Origin: Stropharia rugosoannulata
Lineage: Eukaryota; Basidiomycota; Agaricomycetes; Agaricales; Strophariaceae
Assembly: GCA_028532985.1 (NCBI GenBank)
Contig: JANCIK010000003.1
Coordinates: forward strand, 3,606,001 to 3,670,000
Reading direction: 5' to 3'
Length of the DNA stretch: 64,000 nt
Shown here: positions 50,879 to 62,316 of the stretch, piece after piece
Position numbering within the stretch: the stretch's first letter is position 1
Layout of the letters: each line of letters opens with the position of its first letter
Notes under the pieces: generated by a model
What the model was told of the DNA's origin: nothing
Seen by the model: only the letters and a program-made list of their open reading frames with translations
Database searches by the model: none
Translations under genes and position numbers: made by a program

Positions 50879-52100
50879 TCACAAAAAGCCTCCCCCTTTT
50901 CCACTCCCAAACCGGTCTCCTAGCCCCTTCGCCTCCTTCAGCATTTTGTTCCGCTTATCATCGTCCATAAGCCGCCCACCCAGCCCCATGTCGCGTGCAT
51001 GGTCCCAGATGCCAGGCACCTCCGACTCGCTCGACTTCTTCGACGACTCGGAGTGCTGGTCGACGAGCGCCGTACCCCGCGTTTTTCGCTGTAATAAAGT
51101 ACAATAAGTAGGAGTCGACATGATCAAGGTAGCGAAAACGTACCGTATGCTCGTCAACACCCCGCCTGATAGCTTCCTCCTCGCGCTTCCGTCGTTTCTT
51201 CTTCGCTGCCTCGTCCGGGTCTTCAGGCGGCGCGTCTGCCACGCGCCGTTTCTTGCCTGAAACTTCATCTGCGAGTCGCTGCTGCCTCTCGGCGGGCGTC
51301 TCTGTCCAGAGCGACATGTCGCTCTTCGAGTTGACCGGCGCTGCGGTGCCGCGGGAGAATTGGCGCCCTTTCAACTTTGTAGGGTCCAGATCTGCACATA
51401 GGAACAGTGAGTAAGGAGTACGGGTGAAATGAGCGTGTATACATACTCCCGAGCAGACTTGACGACGTCGGGGGCACCAGCATCCACTCATCGCGCTTCG
51501 CCGCCTTAGGCTTCGCTGCCTCCTACAGAACAGAAACACAAAATGCTCATCAGCATCTCACTCATACATATCCAAGCACCGCATACGCACCTCAGCAGCC
51601 TTGCGCATCTTCTCCTCGCGCTCCATGAACTCGCGCACGGGGTCTCTATCGTCCGCCTGCTGCATGCCCGGAGGGAGCGGCTTCGGGCCTACATCGTCGT
51701 CGTCACTATCACTGTCATCCGCGTATCCAGAATGTCGGGCATACGTCGGCGTGTGTGGGCCCCCGCTCCCGGGCGGCAGCGTCGGGCCCAGCGTGCGCTT
51801 CGCCGGGGGCATCGATGGGCCTGCCACTGCAGACGCAGGTGGCCGGTGCGCAGCGGGCGGGGGCATCGTGGGGCCTATGCTCGGACCTACAGACGGACCC
51901 TGTCCATCGTCGTCGTCGTCGTCGTCGTCGTCGAAGACCTGCGTTTTGGACTCTTGCGATTTATTGCTCAGCAGATGGGTAGGTATTTGAGGCCCTATGG
52001 ATGCGGGCGCGGACTGGGGCTGGGGACCGTCATCTTCATCGTCGCTCTCGGTATTATTGGAGGGGTTCAGCAGGTGAGCAGGTATCTCTGGGCCTATCAT
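50879..52100 (-). CDS. GPALPP-motif (DUF3752) protein
   Basis: Nuclear-type disordered protein of the GPALPP1/DUF3752 family, whose role is poorly known. It starts MIGPEIPAHLL at 52,100 and repeats the GP-x-(I/L/M)P motif: IGPQIPTHLL, IGPTMPPP, AGPSMPPAK, LGPTLPPG. The conserved DUF3752 region follows: KRDEWMLVPP, LDPTKLKGRQFSRG, SLWTETPAERQQRLADEV and the terminal WDHARDMGLGGRLMDDDKR. Four exons join in frame, ending at 50,879. An acidic run of nine Asp, encoded by tandem GAC/GTC repeats near 51,909–51,935, suggests a length-variable microsatellite. The long plus-strand frame across this gene is a codon-bias shadow. Confidence 0.88.
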
Positions 52101-52586
52101 TACGAGCTTGGTTCAGAAACGGAGCAGCCGCTCTTAGAAGTACTTAAGCAGTTAAGCAATCAATATAGAGTACGTGGGAAAGCGTAGTGGCACAAAAGTT
52201 CATTGCCGAGGTGCATGCCGAGGGTCGATTTGGACTTCGTAAACTGGAAGGCATCAGAAGACGATAAAATGCGCTCTCATTGACTGCAAAATAGTGTAGG
52301 TGCTTTCTGGGGAACATAGAGTAATCTTTGGTATTGCATTGAGTTATGTTAGTCTAGAAGACATTATCCTTTGGAGTGAATCGAAAACATCGTGCTAATG
52401 CGACAGCCTCAGAAACGAATAGAAAAAATAGTGAACATGCTAGAGTGTATTAATGAGTTTTACTACGTATACCTGAGCTCTCGACAGTTGTTAATACGAT
52501 GTTAATGCTACAAAATGAATGCAGTACGAATACTTCACAAATGATGACGTAGAAAGGGCAAAAAAAAACGAATATTTGAATCTAAA
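52101..52586. other. spacer between GPALPP gene and UBR1
   Basis: About 490 nt with the GPALPP-gene promoter and UBR1 3' flank. No gene recognised. Confidence 0.5.
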
Positions 52587-55500
52587 TTACAGTGTTTCCC
52601 AACCTCCAGAGTCCATGGTGCTCTCCAGTTTTCTGGCGACCATGCTCGGAATGCCATGTGATAGCCAAGTTTTGCGAATTACCTCCCATCTAGCGTGATG
52701 TAAGAATTGGCGCCGACCGCGTCGGCTGTTCACGCTGAAGAATCAGCTTAAGACGTTAACGACAACGATATGTGAAAGCGACTCACCTCATCGAAATATC
52801 CACCTCTCCGTGTGCATCCAAATAGGGTGACGCAGTGAAGGTGCCGTTCCCAGAGTTCAAATACAGCACTGAACACCGTTTTACACAGTAGTATATCCCT
52901 ATTGTCCCACCACAGCTAAATCCAATTACATGTCAGCTAATTCTTCAGGGATGCAGATATCACTCACTCTCTAGTATGCATATTGCATTCGCCGCGAGAA
53001 TAGTCTTCGTCCTGGCAGCAGCTGCTCTGTAAACAAACGGTTGTACCACAGATCAAGCAGATCGCAGCGTCCGTTGGGAAAGTCAAGCAGTTCTGACAAA
53101 AAAGAGCTTTATCCTGCCTATTAAATAGACTATCCAGGACGAGTGGAAGCCTAGCAAGACGGTAAATTCCAGGATAATCAAGTAGGACCCCACAATTTAA
53201 TTGCGATGCAGCATGTGAATGCCCATAATGTGCGCACCAGCCCGATAGCGCATTTTGTAGTGTGTCCTGACGGGGAAGGTCTGAGAGGGGAGGTATCGCG
53301 AGAATCGCAAGCAAGCGGTTGTATTCACATACATTACGACTGGCACCAAATTCTGGAGTAGGGAAACCATGAGGAAGAACAGCACGGCAAAGGATCGCAG
53401 CGCGGCGGAGGAAAGGAAGGGTGAATGTGTAGAGCAGTTTCTCAATGCGGGCCTCGCCAAATGTTTCAAAAGCAAGAGTAGCGGTGTGTTCGAAGACGGG
53501 GGAATGTCGAACAACTGACATGAAGAACATGCGGACGTCACCGAAAATATCTTCATGCGCCCGTCGCTGGATCGGTGCTGTATTATGACTGCGCGATTTG
53601 TTTAGAATATAAACCAGTCCTATGACAGCTCGTGCTAAACAAGCATAGTAGGTCAGTATCAAAACATGCTGCAGCATTTCGGGCGCTACAGCGGCGGTCT
53701 CGACCAGGATTGTAAATGGATCTCTCAAAAGAAGGGGATATGAGAAGGAAGTCAACGAGGATCTTGTCCATTCTGGCAAAAGCCGTTTGATGATCGCTTG
53801 TCGAACTGCATCGCGTCCTTCGTCTGGGCGGTTTTTGAACTGTAATGCAACAAGCCGGGTAAGGCAGGTGAGGAGGCCTCTGATCATCCGTGTCTGGGAC
53901 TCAGAAAGCGCATCCACCATCATGGTATTCGAGCTGGTACCGGAGCTCGACGAATCAGCGCCTATGCCTCGCTGGCCGATTTCCATGGCTGCAATAGTAT
54001 ATCCAACAAGTTCCTCAGGAAGGTAGATCCCCGCCCCACGCTCTGATGGTTCAGGTTCCATCCTGTCCCTCAGATGCCTGCTCTGTTGCGAAATAGATTT
54101 AGATATTACCATTAGGGTATCCAGCATCTTTCCGCCGTCGACGTCTTTTTCTTCGCTCTTCTTCGCAGCGGTAGAGTACCCTGGATCCTGCGCGGCCCAA
54201 AATACAAACTCTCCGGTTCCGTTCCTTGCTTGCAAGGAAACCAGAAGGGGATCCGGCTTGCTTTTAAGTATATGAATACCTGCGGCTCGGATCCAGTCCG
54301 GGAAGGCAACTGGGTTTAGGGTCACCCTTGGATCAGGTTGAGTTACAGGTAAAATGACATTGCCCAAACTTTTGCAGAGCGGGCAGATAAACTCTTTCCG
54401 AGGAATGCATTCTGGGTGGTTTCGTGTTGCTTGGGTGCGGTGGCGCTGCCGGATGGAAACGCTGTAGACCTGGAAGCAGTCGAGATGCATCAGGTGGCTG
54501 CAAACCGACCCATACATCCCAAAACGAGTGTAGTTGGCGGGGAATCCTTCAAAATTGGATGAGGTAGAACGAGCATCAAGGAGATCGGCCTGAGGGGGAG
54601 GGAAAGTCGGGTGGCTATTTGAAGCGCCGTTGGTAGCGGCGAGAGGGTTGATGTTTTGAGGACGGTCCATTGATAGCGGAGAAACTAAAACCTCATTCAA
54701 ATATGCGCTTTGCATATCAGGATGTCTCCTAATCAACCTACTTGGCTGAAGCAGCCCCAGAGCACCAAAGTGCTTCCCCGCAGCAGCTCCCGCACTTGTC
54801 AGATCCTCCTGACAAACAATGCATGTACCATACGATATGATCTCCTCTTCGTCGGCAGATCCGTTGACATCCGCCATGCTAGCATCGCCGTCGTCTCCAT
54901 CGACGTCCTCTTCAGAGTCGGTGTCTGCGCCCTGGGCAAACATACTGGCAAAGCTTGCCTGCTGCGCTTTCATCTGCTGCATGATGGCTTCCTGTCTCCT
55001 CTTCGCCGCCTTTTTCCTTTCCTGCTCCTTGTTCATACCTGGCGTCCGCGGGTCAGATCCATTTAAGCCACCGTTCTGAGTTGCTGTCGATCCACGGATC
55101 CTCTGAGTTTCCCTAGGTACCTGAGAGTCAAACTTGTCAAATATCCAGTCCACCCTTGCCTTGTATAGCTTGGCGTATTTTTCATGTTGCCCGAGCTGCC
55201 ATAGGACCTCAAGGAGAGAGTGGTCTTTCGTTCCCCTGTTAAAGCGTTTTCGAACTGCGAGGGAGCTAAATCCTCTGGGACGTTCGATAATGGCAAGCAT
55301 AACGAGGTGCAGAGCCTGATCAAGAATCGCTTCGGCGGAAGGAGGTGCTGAACCAGCGGGTCCGGAGGACGATCCATAGTCTGTTATAGCAATCACATTC
55401 CAAACAGCATAGAACATGATTTGCAGGATGATCTCGCGTTCCCAGATATCACTGATTCCCTTGAACGGACCCTCGGTGACTCCAAAAGGCTTCGGAATCA

Positions 55501-58500
55501 GAACAACCTCCCATTCTTTCTTGCCTGTTTGCTTCTCTATCCTCTTCCGTAGAACGGTATCGACCTCTTCTCTCCGATTGCGGGTGTAGTGGTAAAAGAA
55601 TGGATTTACTTCGTCATAAGCCTCGTCCTTCAGCTCGTAGAGGCCGGTCTCGGTTGGTCCTTCTGGTGGACGGAAGTTGGCAACCTCGCGGAGCATCTTC
55701 TCAAATGAAGGATCATCAACGAGACGCTCGGCCACGCGCTTGACGAGATCAGAAAAGCTGCAGGGTCCCATAGCTAGCGCATGCACTATTTCTCGCCTAA
55801 TTGCAAGGGCCATCGGCATTTTGCTCGCATTCGCGTTCTCGCTGAGTATCGTGATAAATACGTAGAAGACTTCCTCGACCATACTGCCTAGCTGTGGCAG
55901 TTCATAGCTTGAATGTACGTAGGAGCCAGAGAAGTAGCCCAGTAAACCGAATCGATCGAGGATTGAGACAATAACGAGGTCTGGTGGTAAGATAACGAGT
56001 GCTGTCTGCAGAATAAATAAGTCCTGATCATAACAAAGTTCACGTAGCATGTAGTCCCGATAGTGCAAAAGCTGCCCCCTGATTGCGAATCCATTACGGA
56101 CCCAAAGACCTGTGCGAATCTGCGCAATCATAGCCAGAACTTTTGAGGCAGTGTTACAATTAATGTACCAGTGATTAAGTTCAAGCCCAACGCACCTCTG
56201 AGTGGGAAGTCTATGATTGTCAAAATGGCCTGCTCGCTGGCACCACGCTCAAAAACCCCTCGCAGACCATCCGCTATTCCCACAGTCCTAATAGATTCAT
56301 CGCTCAATAGGTCAACGTGCTTCAGCAGTTCGGCAAGGAGCCAGTGAAGAGAGTGGTGAAAGCTAACCCATCCTTCTGAAACGTTGAAGTCCAACGTATT
56401 GTAACGCCCTCCTCCGAAATCGACACAATGGAAGGTTGGTACAGAGAATTTCGTTCTATCCAAGCGGTCTTCTGCCAGCGTGCACACCATCAAGATGTGA
56501 TGGACGACAGTGCCAATAGCTGTTATGAGCTCGGTGGTTGTGGATCGTGCAAAGGCTTCTCCAAAAACCTTGATCACCCGACTGAGGCTTAGCGTCACAT
56601 TGAAGACGCTTATCCAGGCATCGGTTTCGTATTCGACGTGGGTCTCAACCGCCCGTTTATTGGGGTTTAGGCACATGAATAAACGGCAGGTGGAGGCGAA
56701 GGCCCCCAGGTAGGAGGGGTCATGGGCGATCAAGTCTTGAACTTGTGAAGTATGCGCCAGATATCGCAAATCACTGAAAACTGGCATGAACCGCTTGGAC
56801 TTGAAGGGAAACGAGTCGACATCTATCGTTCCTGTTGCGCTCCCCGAAGCTGTAGAAGACGATACCATCGCACTGGTTGTCGCACTTGTAGCTCCTTGAC
56901 TAGATTGACCAGATGATCCGGAATAAACGATCCGCCTGTCCGCAATTCGGTTGGTGAAGAAACTGGTGATGATGGCTAGCAGGCGCTGGACCAATCGATG
57001 ATTTCTTGAAATGTGACCAGAAACAGATGGGACGGTGAAGAGCTGCAATGCAAAATACTTAATGCTGGTCTCAGCTTCACGATCGACAAGAAGGTAGGCG
57101 TCGATGATTCGGTGGTAGATGTTGGCGAAATGTCCAGCTATGATCAAACGTCAAGATGGGTGACGTATGCATATATAGAGAAAAACACACCAACGACGAG
57201 CTTGTGCGCCCTACTGACGGAAATGACAGAGGCGTAGACTTCTTTCAAGCTGAGTCTTGGCTTTTTCCAGAGCCTTGGATGATACAGCAACAGCGTGTCA
57301 AGTCTAGTTGGATTTGCGATCTCCCCGTCTAGTGATAGTGCACATGGAGGAGTCAGATGCTTTGTAAATGCATCCTTCCTCCTTGGACTGAGGAGCTCAG
57401 CCGCCAGTGCTTCCCTGATGACTATTGTGTCAGTCCCCAGTCGACTTCGCGTTAAGTCCAGGAGCCACTCTATGATCACGCCAATGACCTGTTCACAGAA
57501 AGTATCGTAAGCACGACGAATTGTGACGCCCAATTCGATTTGCGTAATGGCCTGAGCTGTTTCCAGAAGACGATTCACATTGGAGTTCATGTCGACTATT
57601 TCGCGTCCTTGCTCGTCTACTACCCTGACGATTGCGGCCGCTTCGAGTGCGTTCCGATTCGTCAGGTCCATGAGTAACTTTGTTACTTCTTCGAAAGAGT
57701 GTTTATCGTCATTCCATAGGACTATGCAATACTGATCTTTCATCATAGGATCTGCAGAAGGCTGCAAACGGAGGTCAGCTTCATTACTAGGGACGACTGT
57801 GTCTTCTGGAGAATAGTCCAGTGTATCTAACACAAAGTCTAGAGCAAATCCGATCGTTTTCCTCATGCATTCCTTGAGGTCAGGTGGCGTTACGACACGA
57901 AATGCATAATTCGGAGCAGGGGGGAGGTCATTGGACAGAGGTTTTAATATTATCCGAGGGGTCGTATCTTGAGGGTCATCAGGGCCGGCAGGCGGATGGT
58001 GAGGACAGCGAGTGGGCACCCGCCAGGCTTCTTCGTCACCGCAATCACAGCACCCTCCAGATTGCTGAGCAATGAAGAAACTGGCGTTGTGGCTCGAGTG
58101 ATCAGTGGCATGAAAACATCGCGAGCACAGAACACAACTGTCGTCCAGTGAGCAGTCCCTTCAGCAGATATGAGATCGTGTGCAATGGACCGCCTTAGTC
58201 ATGACGTACTTGCATCGGTAACAGCTCTCCCCCTTCTTAAATATGTGGCTACACGGCCGCCCAGGAGTCAGCGGATCCTCCTTCCCTGCCCCCGCGAACC
58301 CAATCGACGCCTGATATTCGCTCAGGAGCACATTTGGAGCCAGCTGAGAGAGGCCGCCCGGAACGAATAAGTGCGCATATTGGCCCATAAACGCGGTGTA
58401 CAGCTTCGTAATAATCTCCGCGCGTGCAGCGGGAGTGAAGACATATTTGCGCGATCCGGGCATGATTTCCAGAGCGAACCTGAGGTCAGACAGAAGATCA

Positions 58501-58553
58501 ACTTGGTTCGAGGGCGGCCGCCTCGAGGGGAAAAATGCCGCCAGAGCTGACAT
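52587..58553 (-). CDS. UBR1: E3 ubiquitin ligase UBR1 (N-recognin)
   Basis: Large RING E3 ligase of the N-degron pathway. It binds destabilising N-terminal residues and ubiquitinates them with a Rad6-type E2. From the start MSALAAFFPSRRPPSN at 58,553, the UBR box follows with CSHIFKKGESCYRC, CVLCSRCFHATDHSSHN and GCCDCGDEEAW. A ClpS-type domain (type-2 N-degron pocket) is seen as CIVLWNDDKHSFEEVTKLL near 57,700. A RING-H2 is formed by CIVCQEDL (about 54,800), HLMHLDCFQVY and FICPLCKSLGN (about 54,370). The C-terminal UBR domain reads LICGTTVCLQSSCCQ, DCGGTIGIYY, YLDAHGEVD and ends GGWETL at 52,587. Intact, roughly 1,850–1,900 residues. An upstream in-frame ATG at 58,601 is possible but less likely. 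Confidence 0.93.
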
Positions 58554-58628
58554 CGTGGCTGTTGTAGAGAGAGAAATGAGTAGCGTTACGGTCGCGATCA
58601 CACGAATGCTCCTTGAACCCTATTTATC
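58554..58628. promoter_or_regulatory. very short divergent promoter UBR1/TRAPPC6
   Basis: The start codons of UBR1 (58,553) and TRAPPC6 (58,629) face away from each other only 75 nt apart. Any core promoter elements must be shared or lie inside coding sequence. Confidence 0.55.
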
Positions 58629-59553
58629 ATGACCTCACCCCAGCCACCGCCCTCGACGTCTCTCGCGGCTCTGGCAGACCCGCCGTTGCGCCATATAGAT
58701 GGCGCTGCGATGGACTACTTTCTAATTGAGATGGTGGCAACTCTACGTGAATCGGCAGCGGTAGCAACAGCACGCGCCAAAAAGATCGAACAGGAAATGG
58801 TTGAAGCAGGGCTAATACCAGCTCCACTCCCTGTGCCTTCGTCTCTCAAGAAAGACAACTCTGCTCGCGACTCGGTGACTAGTCTAGCCTCACGGACAGG
58901 GAGCGCGACTGGCAAGGGCACTCTGGACGAGGAGGAAGAGCCAGTGAGGCAACGGCTGGAAGCAATTGGGATGCATGTGGGGTCGAATTTCTCCGAACGG
59001 TATGAAATGCATCCTATAATGACTTTACTGGAAGCCACCGTACTTATAAGAAGGTGGCAGACTTTGTCGTGATAGAACTCTGTTTGCAGAAACTCTTGAT
59101 GCTATAAAATTCATCTGTAAGGACGTATGGGCTGCATGCTGGGATAAGCAGGTAGACAACCTGCGTACAAATCACAGAGTAGGTCCAGGAGATTTGTACA
59201 ATCTCGCTACTAATAGCAGCCATTAGGGTGTATATGTTCTGCAGGATAATGCTTTCAAGCCAATAACGCGCCTGTCATCTTGGGAATCCCGTGCAGATGC
59301 AATGAAGCGAGCTCGCCTGGTGAGCGCTTGATTCAGGCATCTGTGACAGATTTGGGCTTATTTTCTCCTCGTTAGTATGCTGCGATGCCCGCTGGTATCA
59401 TCCGCGGTGCTCTTGCAAGGTTAGGCTACGTCGGAACTGTTGTTCCAGAGATAACGTCCATGCCTCAATGTAAGTCCATCCAGTATCGTCCCCGCTAGTC
59501 TAACATCATGTCCGCCAGGTACTTTCCAAGTCAAGCTACCTAAAGGAACATAA
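58629..59553 (+). CDS. TRAPPC6: TRAPP complex subunit 6 (Trs33)
   Basis: Bet3-family subunit of the TRAPP tethering complexes, which act as Rab guanine-nucleotide exchange factors in ER–Golgi and Golgi traffic. It starts MTSPQPPPSTSLAALA. After AMDYFLIEMVATL an insert of about 70 low-complexity residues, common in fungal orthologues, precedes RQRLEAIGMHVGSNFSER. Further exons: LCRDRTLFAETLDAIKFICKD (joined across an intron), WAACWDKQVDNLRTNHR, GVYVLQDNAFKPITRLSSW and YAAMPAGIIRGALARLGY, ending QVKLPKGT. Exons join in frame by GT–AG introns; stop at 59,551–59,553. Complete. Confidence 0.92.
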
Positions 59554-60042
59554 ATCTATGCCATCCCTGATATCTTCCTTGTGCATTCCTGACTCCGTTA
59601 TCTTGCCGTTACCCTATTCATCTGTCAATTGCGAAGGATCTGATTTTCTCAACCAGGCTTTGCACCTTACAGCAATCATCATTCCAGTAAACAAGCGCTA
59701 CAGGATATGGGGATAATTCACACTTTTATAGACAAAACAAATGAAAATCAGCTTAATCTGACTAGGTCATGGTCTCCGTATTAAGTTCCTGTGGCCCTCT
59801 TCGTATAACCTGAATGGGCCAACCTGCCAATCCTTTCAATCAAGCAAAAGCTTGTGTTGTCCTTACGTTCGCAAAATTCGTAGAAATCGATAGTACTGCA
59901 TCGGAACAAAGGTCTCTTGTTTAATCAGACGGGCATCCAAGGAGTACCTTGTTGACATAGCCCTACAATGCCATACTGAATCTTAACCCAACGGGAATTG
60001 TTTTGAAGCGATGAAATTCCTAATTGAAAGGCGGCTATCAGG
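59554..60042. other. convergent spacer TRAPPC6/UTP18
   Basis: About 490 nt between converging genes; no gene recognised, presumably 3' untranslated sequence of both. Confidence 0.5.
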
Positions 60043-62316
60043 TCAGAACCCATTCAAACTAACACCACCACCAGCTCCATAATCCTTCAAATGATAGAGC
60101 AACACCTTGCCACGGGTATTACCGATGGCGACGTATTCACTGCGCGCTGAGAAGTCGACCGCGGTGACATGCCCGAGAGGAGTACTCGAAGTGGGCCAGT
60201 TGCCAAAGGCGGTCAATGAAGGCAAGTGTACCTAAAAAGATGGGCGTCAGTGACAATATATCAAGCGCAGTACAAGCGATGGACGTACCAAACGCATCGC
60301 GTCCTTCTTGTCCTTACTCGCCATGGCAAGAATCTGCGCATCGTGATTGAAACGCAGCGTCGATACAGGGGTTGTCAGATGCCCAAGGGCTTTGGCCAGC
60401 TTAGGCTGCCCCATTCCTGAATACGACAATGTGTTTTCCTCCGCATCGCGAGGAACGGCGAATGAATCAGATCCGTAGACGTTGACGAATCCGCTACTTG
60501 ATCTGCACAGCAACACCAGGTTAGCACTTGGCCGCCCGAAAGGGAGCGAAAATCATACCCAACAGCCATATACCCATTTGCGCCGCCCCCACCCGTGAAG
60601 ACACGCCCGCCGCTGCGGAAGCCGCCCTCGTCTTTCCAGCGTCGTACACATCTCCTCTGACCAACATCCCAAATATACACCTCTGCTTCACCAGTAAGTA
60701 CCGCGAGGTGCTTCTCATCATTGGCAGTGCCAGCTTCTCCGCCGAGGACACCGTCCACTCCTGTGGAGGGCACCCACCATAGCCCTTGGATACCGCCACC
60801 ACCCCCTCCACCACTCGAGGCGCACTTCATAGATCCAATAACCTGCCCTGCGCCGCTCTTCCAGTCGACAAGGTGCACGCTTCCACCGCGGCCTGCAACT
60901 GCAAGAATCGACCCGGTAGACGGAGAGAAGGCAGTGTGTAATATGCTTTCAGTATTTCCGCCACCACCCTTTCCGCCTGCACCTGTAGTACCATCAGCAC
61001 CTTTTCGGCGGCGTTTCGCGTTCGTGTTTTGTGAGAAGTTAGAAAGGGTTGCAGAGTCATCGTAGCCTGTCCCCCAGAGACCGCGACGGTGTAGTGTGCT
61101 GGTGCCTTGTTGCAGATCGTACGTATAGAAGAAAGGCCGAGGACCAGATAGTAGTATGCTGTTACCCAGCGGATGGAAAAGAACGCTTGAGTTAGAGAGA
61201 AGAGGCAGAGTGGGGACGTGTAGTGTGGTAAGGAGGGGCGAAAGGTGGCCATCGATCTAGGGTAGAGAGTAGTAATGAGCGCTAATTAATAAGAGAGATG
61301 CATAAGATATCTTACGTTGAAAAGTCTAACTCTGCGATCTGCTGTAGCGACACAGAGGACAGGAACAGAAGGTTTGGGGTGGAAGGTTAAGACTTTGACT
61401 TCGCCGCTGCCAGACCCCTGCACAGATTGGTTCGCGTCGCGCACTCGCTCGATGTTTAGTGTGCCTTGGGGTATTACGACGCGCTTCCGGCCTTTGGGTG
61501 GTTTCTCGAGAAGAATTCCAGTCGTCGACGCGAGCAGGCTTTCGACGTTATCACCCTCATCACCCTCTTCTCCGTCTTTACCTTTGCCCTTCTTCCGGCA
61601 TTTCTTGGCCCATGCTGGTTCAGGATTGATACGTTCGAACTGCTCGCGCAATCGCGTCTCGTATTCGCGCCCGGTAATTTCGTCCTCGTCGACGGCCTGT
61701 CTGAGTTTTCGTAGCCGCGTAGGCCCCGCAAGCAGTGAGACCTTAGCAGTAGGTTGTACATCGGACGGATCAGTCCATGCTGGTGGTTTTGAGCGTGAAG
61801 ATGTCAATGATTTTGGAAGAGATTTATTCACGAACGGCCGTTGGGAAGACGTTGACGATGAAGAGGATTGAGAATCAGAATCGGAATCGTCCTCGGAGCC
61901 CTCTTCCGCCTCTGATTCAGATCCGGAAAGACCAGAACTCGAACCGCTAGCCTCAGGATTTCCAGGACCATTGTCTACGAAGAATAACTAAGAGTTGTTT
62001 AGCAATTGTATTTTAAGTCATACGAAATAATACACACATCTTGGTCCAGCAAATGCTGCATTCCCCTCGGGCCTTCTTCGCCGTCTTCATCCTTATCCTC
62101 ATCTCCTTCCGTATCGCTACCAACATCCATCTTTTCCTTTCCCTTCTCTTTAGGAACATATTTGACGCCGAATAACAGACTTTCAAGTCTTCTTTCTTCG
62201 TCGTCCTTGCTCTCCTCGTCCATCAGCATTTCAAGCCGCGCGGCTTTTTTTGATTTTCCAGGTGCGAATTCATCCTGCCCCCCGGTCTTCTGGCGTTTTC
62301 GTGGGTGTTTGGCCAT
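60043..62316 (-). CDS. UTP18: U3 snoRNP-associated WD40 protein UTP18
   Basis: Nucleolar WD-repeat component of the small-subunit processome, needed for early 18S pre-rRNA cleavage. It starts MAKHPRKRQKTGGQ at 62,316. A basic and acidic disordered region of about 170 residues follows, then LRKLRQAVDEDEITGREYE, a block typical of UTP18, and INPEPAWAKK. WD40 repeats are seen in VKVLTFHPKPSVPVLCVATADRRVRLFN, ILLSGPRPFFYTYDL, ILAVAGRGGSVHLVDW, EVYIWDVGQRRCVRRW, GYMAVGSSSGFVNVY and YVAIGNTRGKVLLY. It ends at 60,043 (VSLNGF). Five exons, no lesion, roughly 680 residues. Confidence 0.92.

Noticed and set aside
51543..52187. 214-codon plus-strand frame
   Set aside because: Antisense shadow of the GPALPP-motif gene, with low-complexity Val/Arg runs produced by the Asp repeat.
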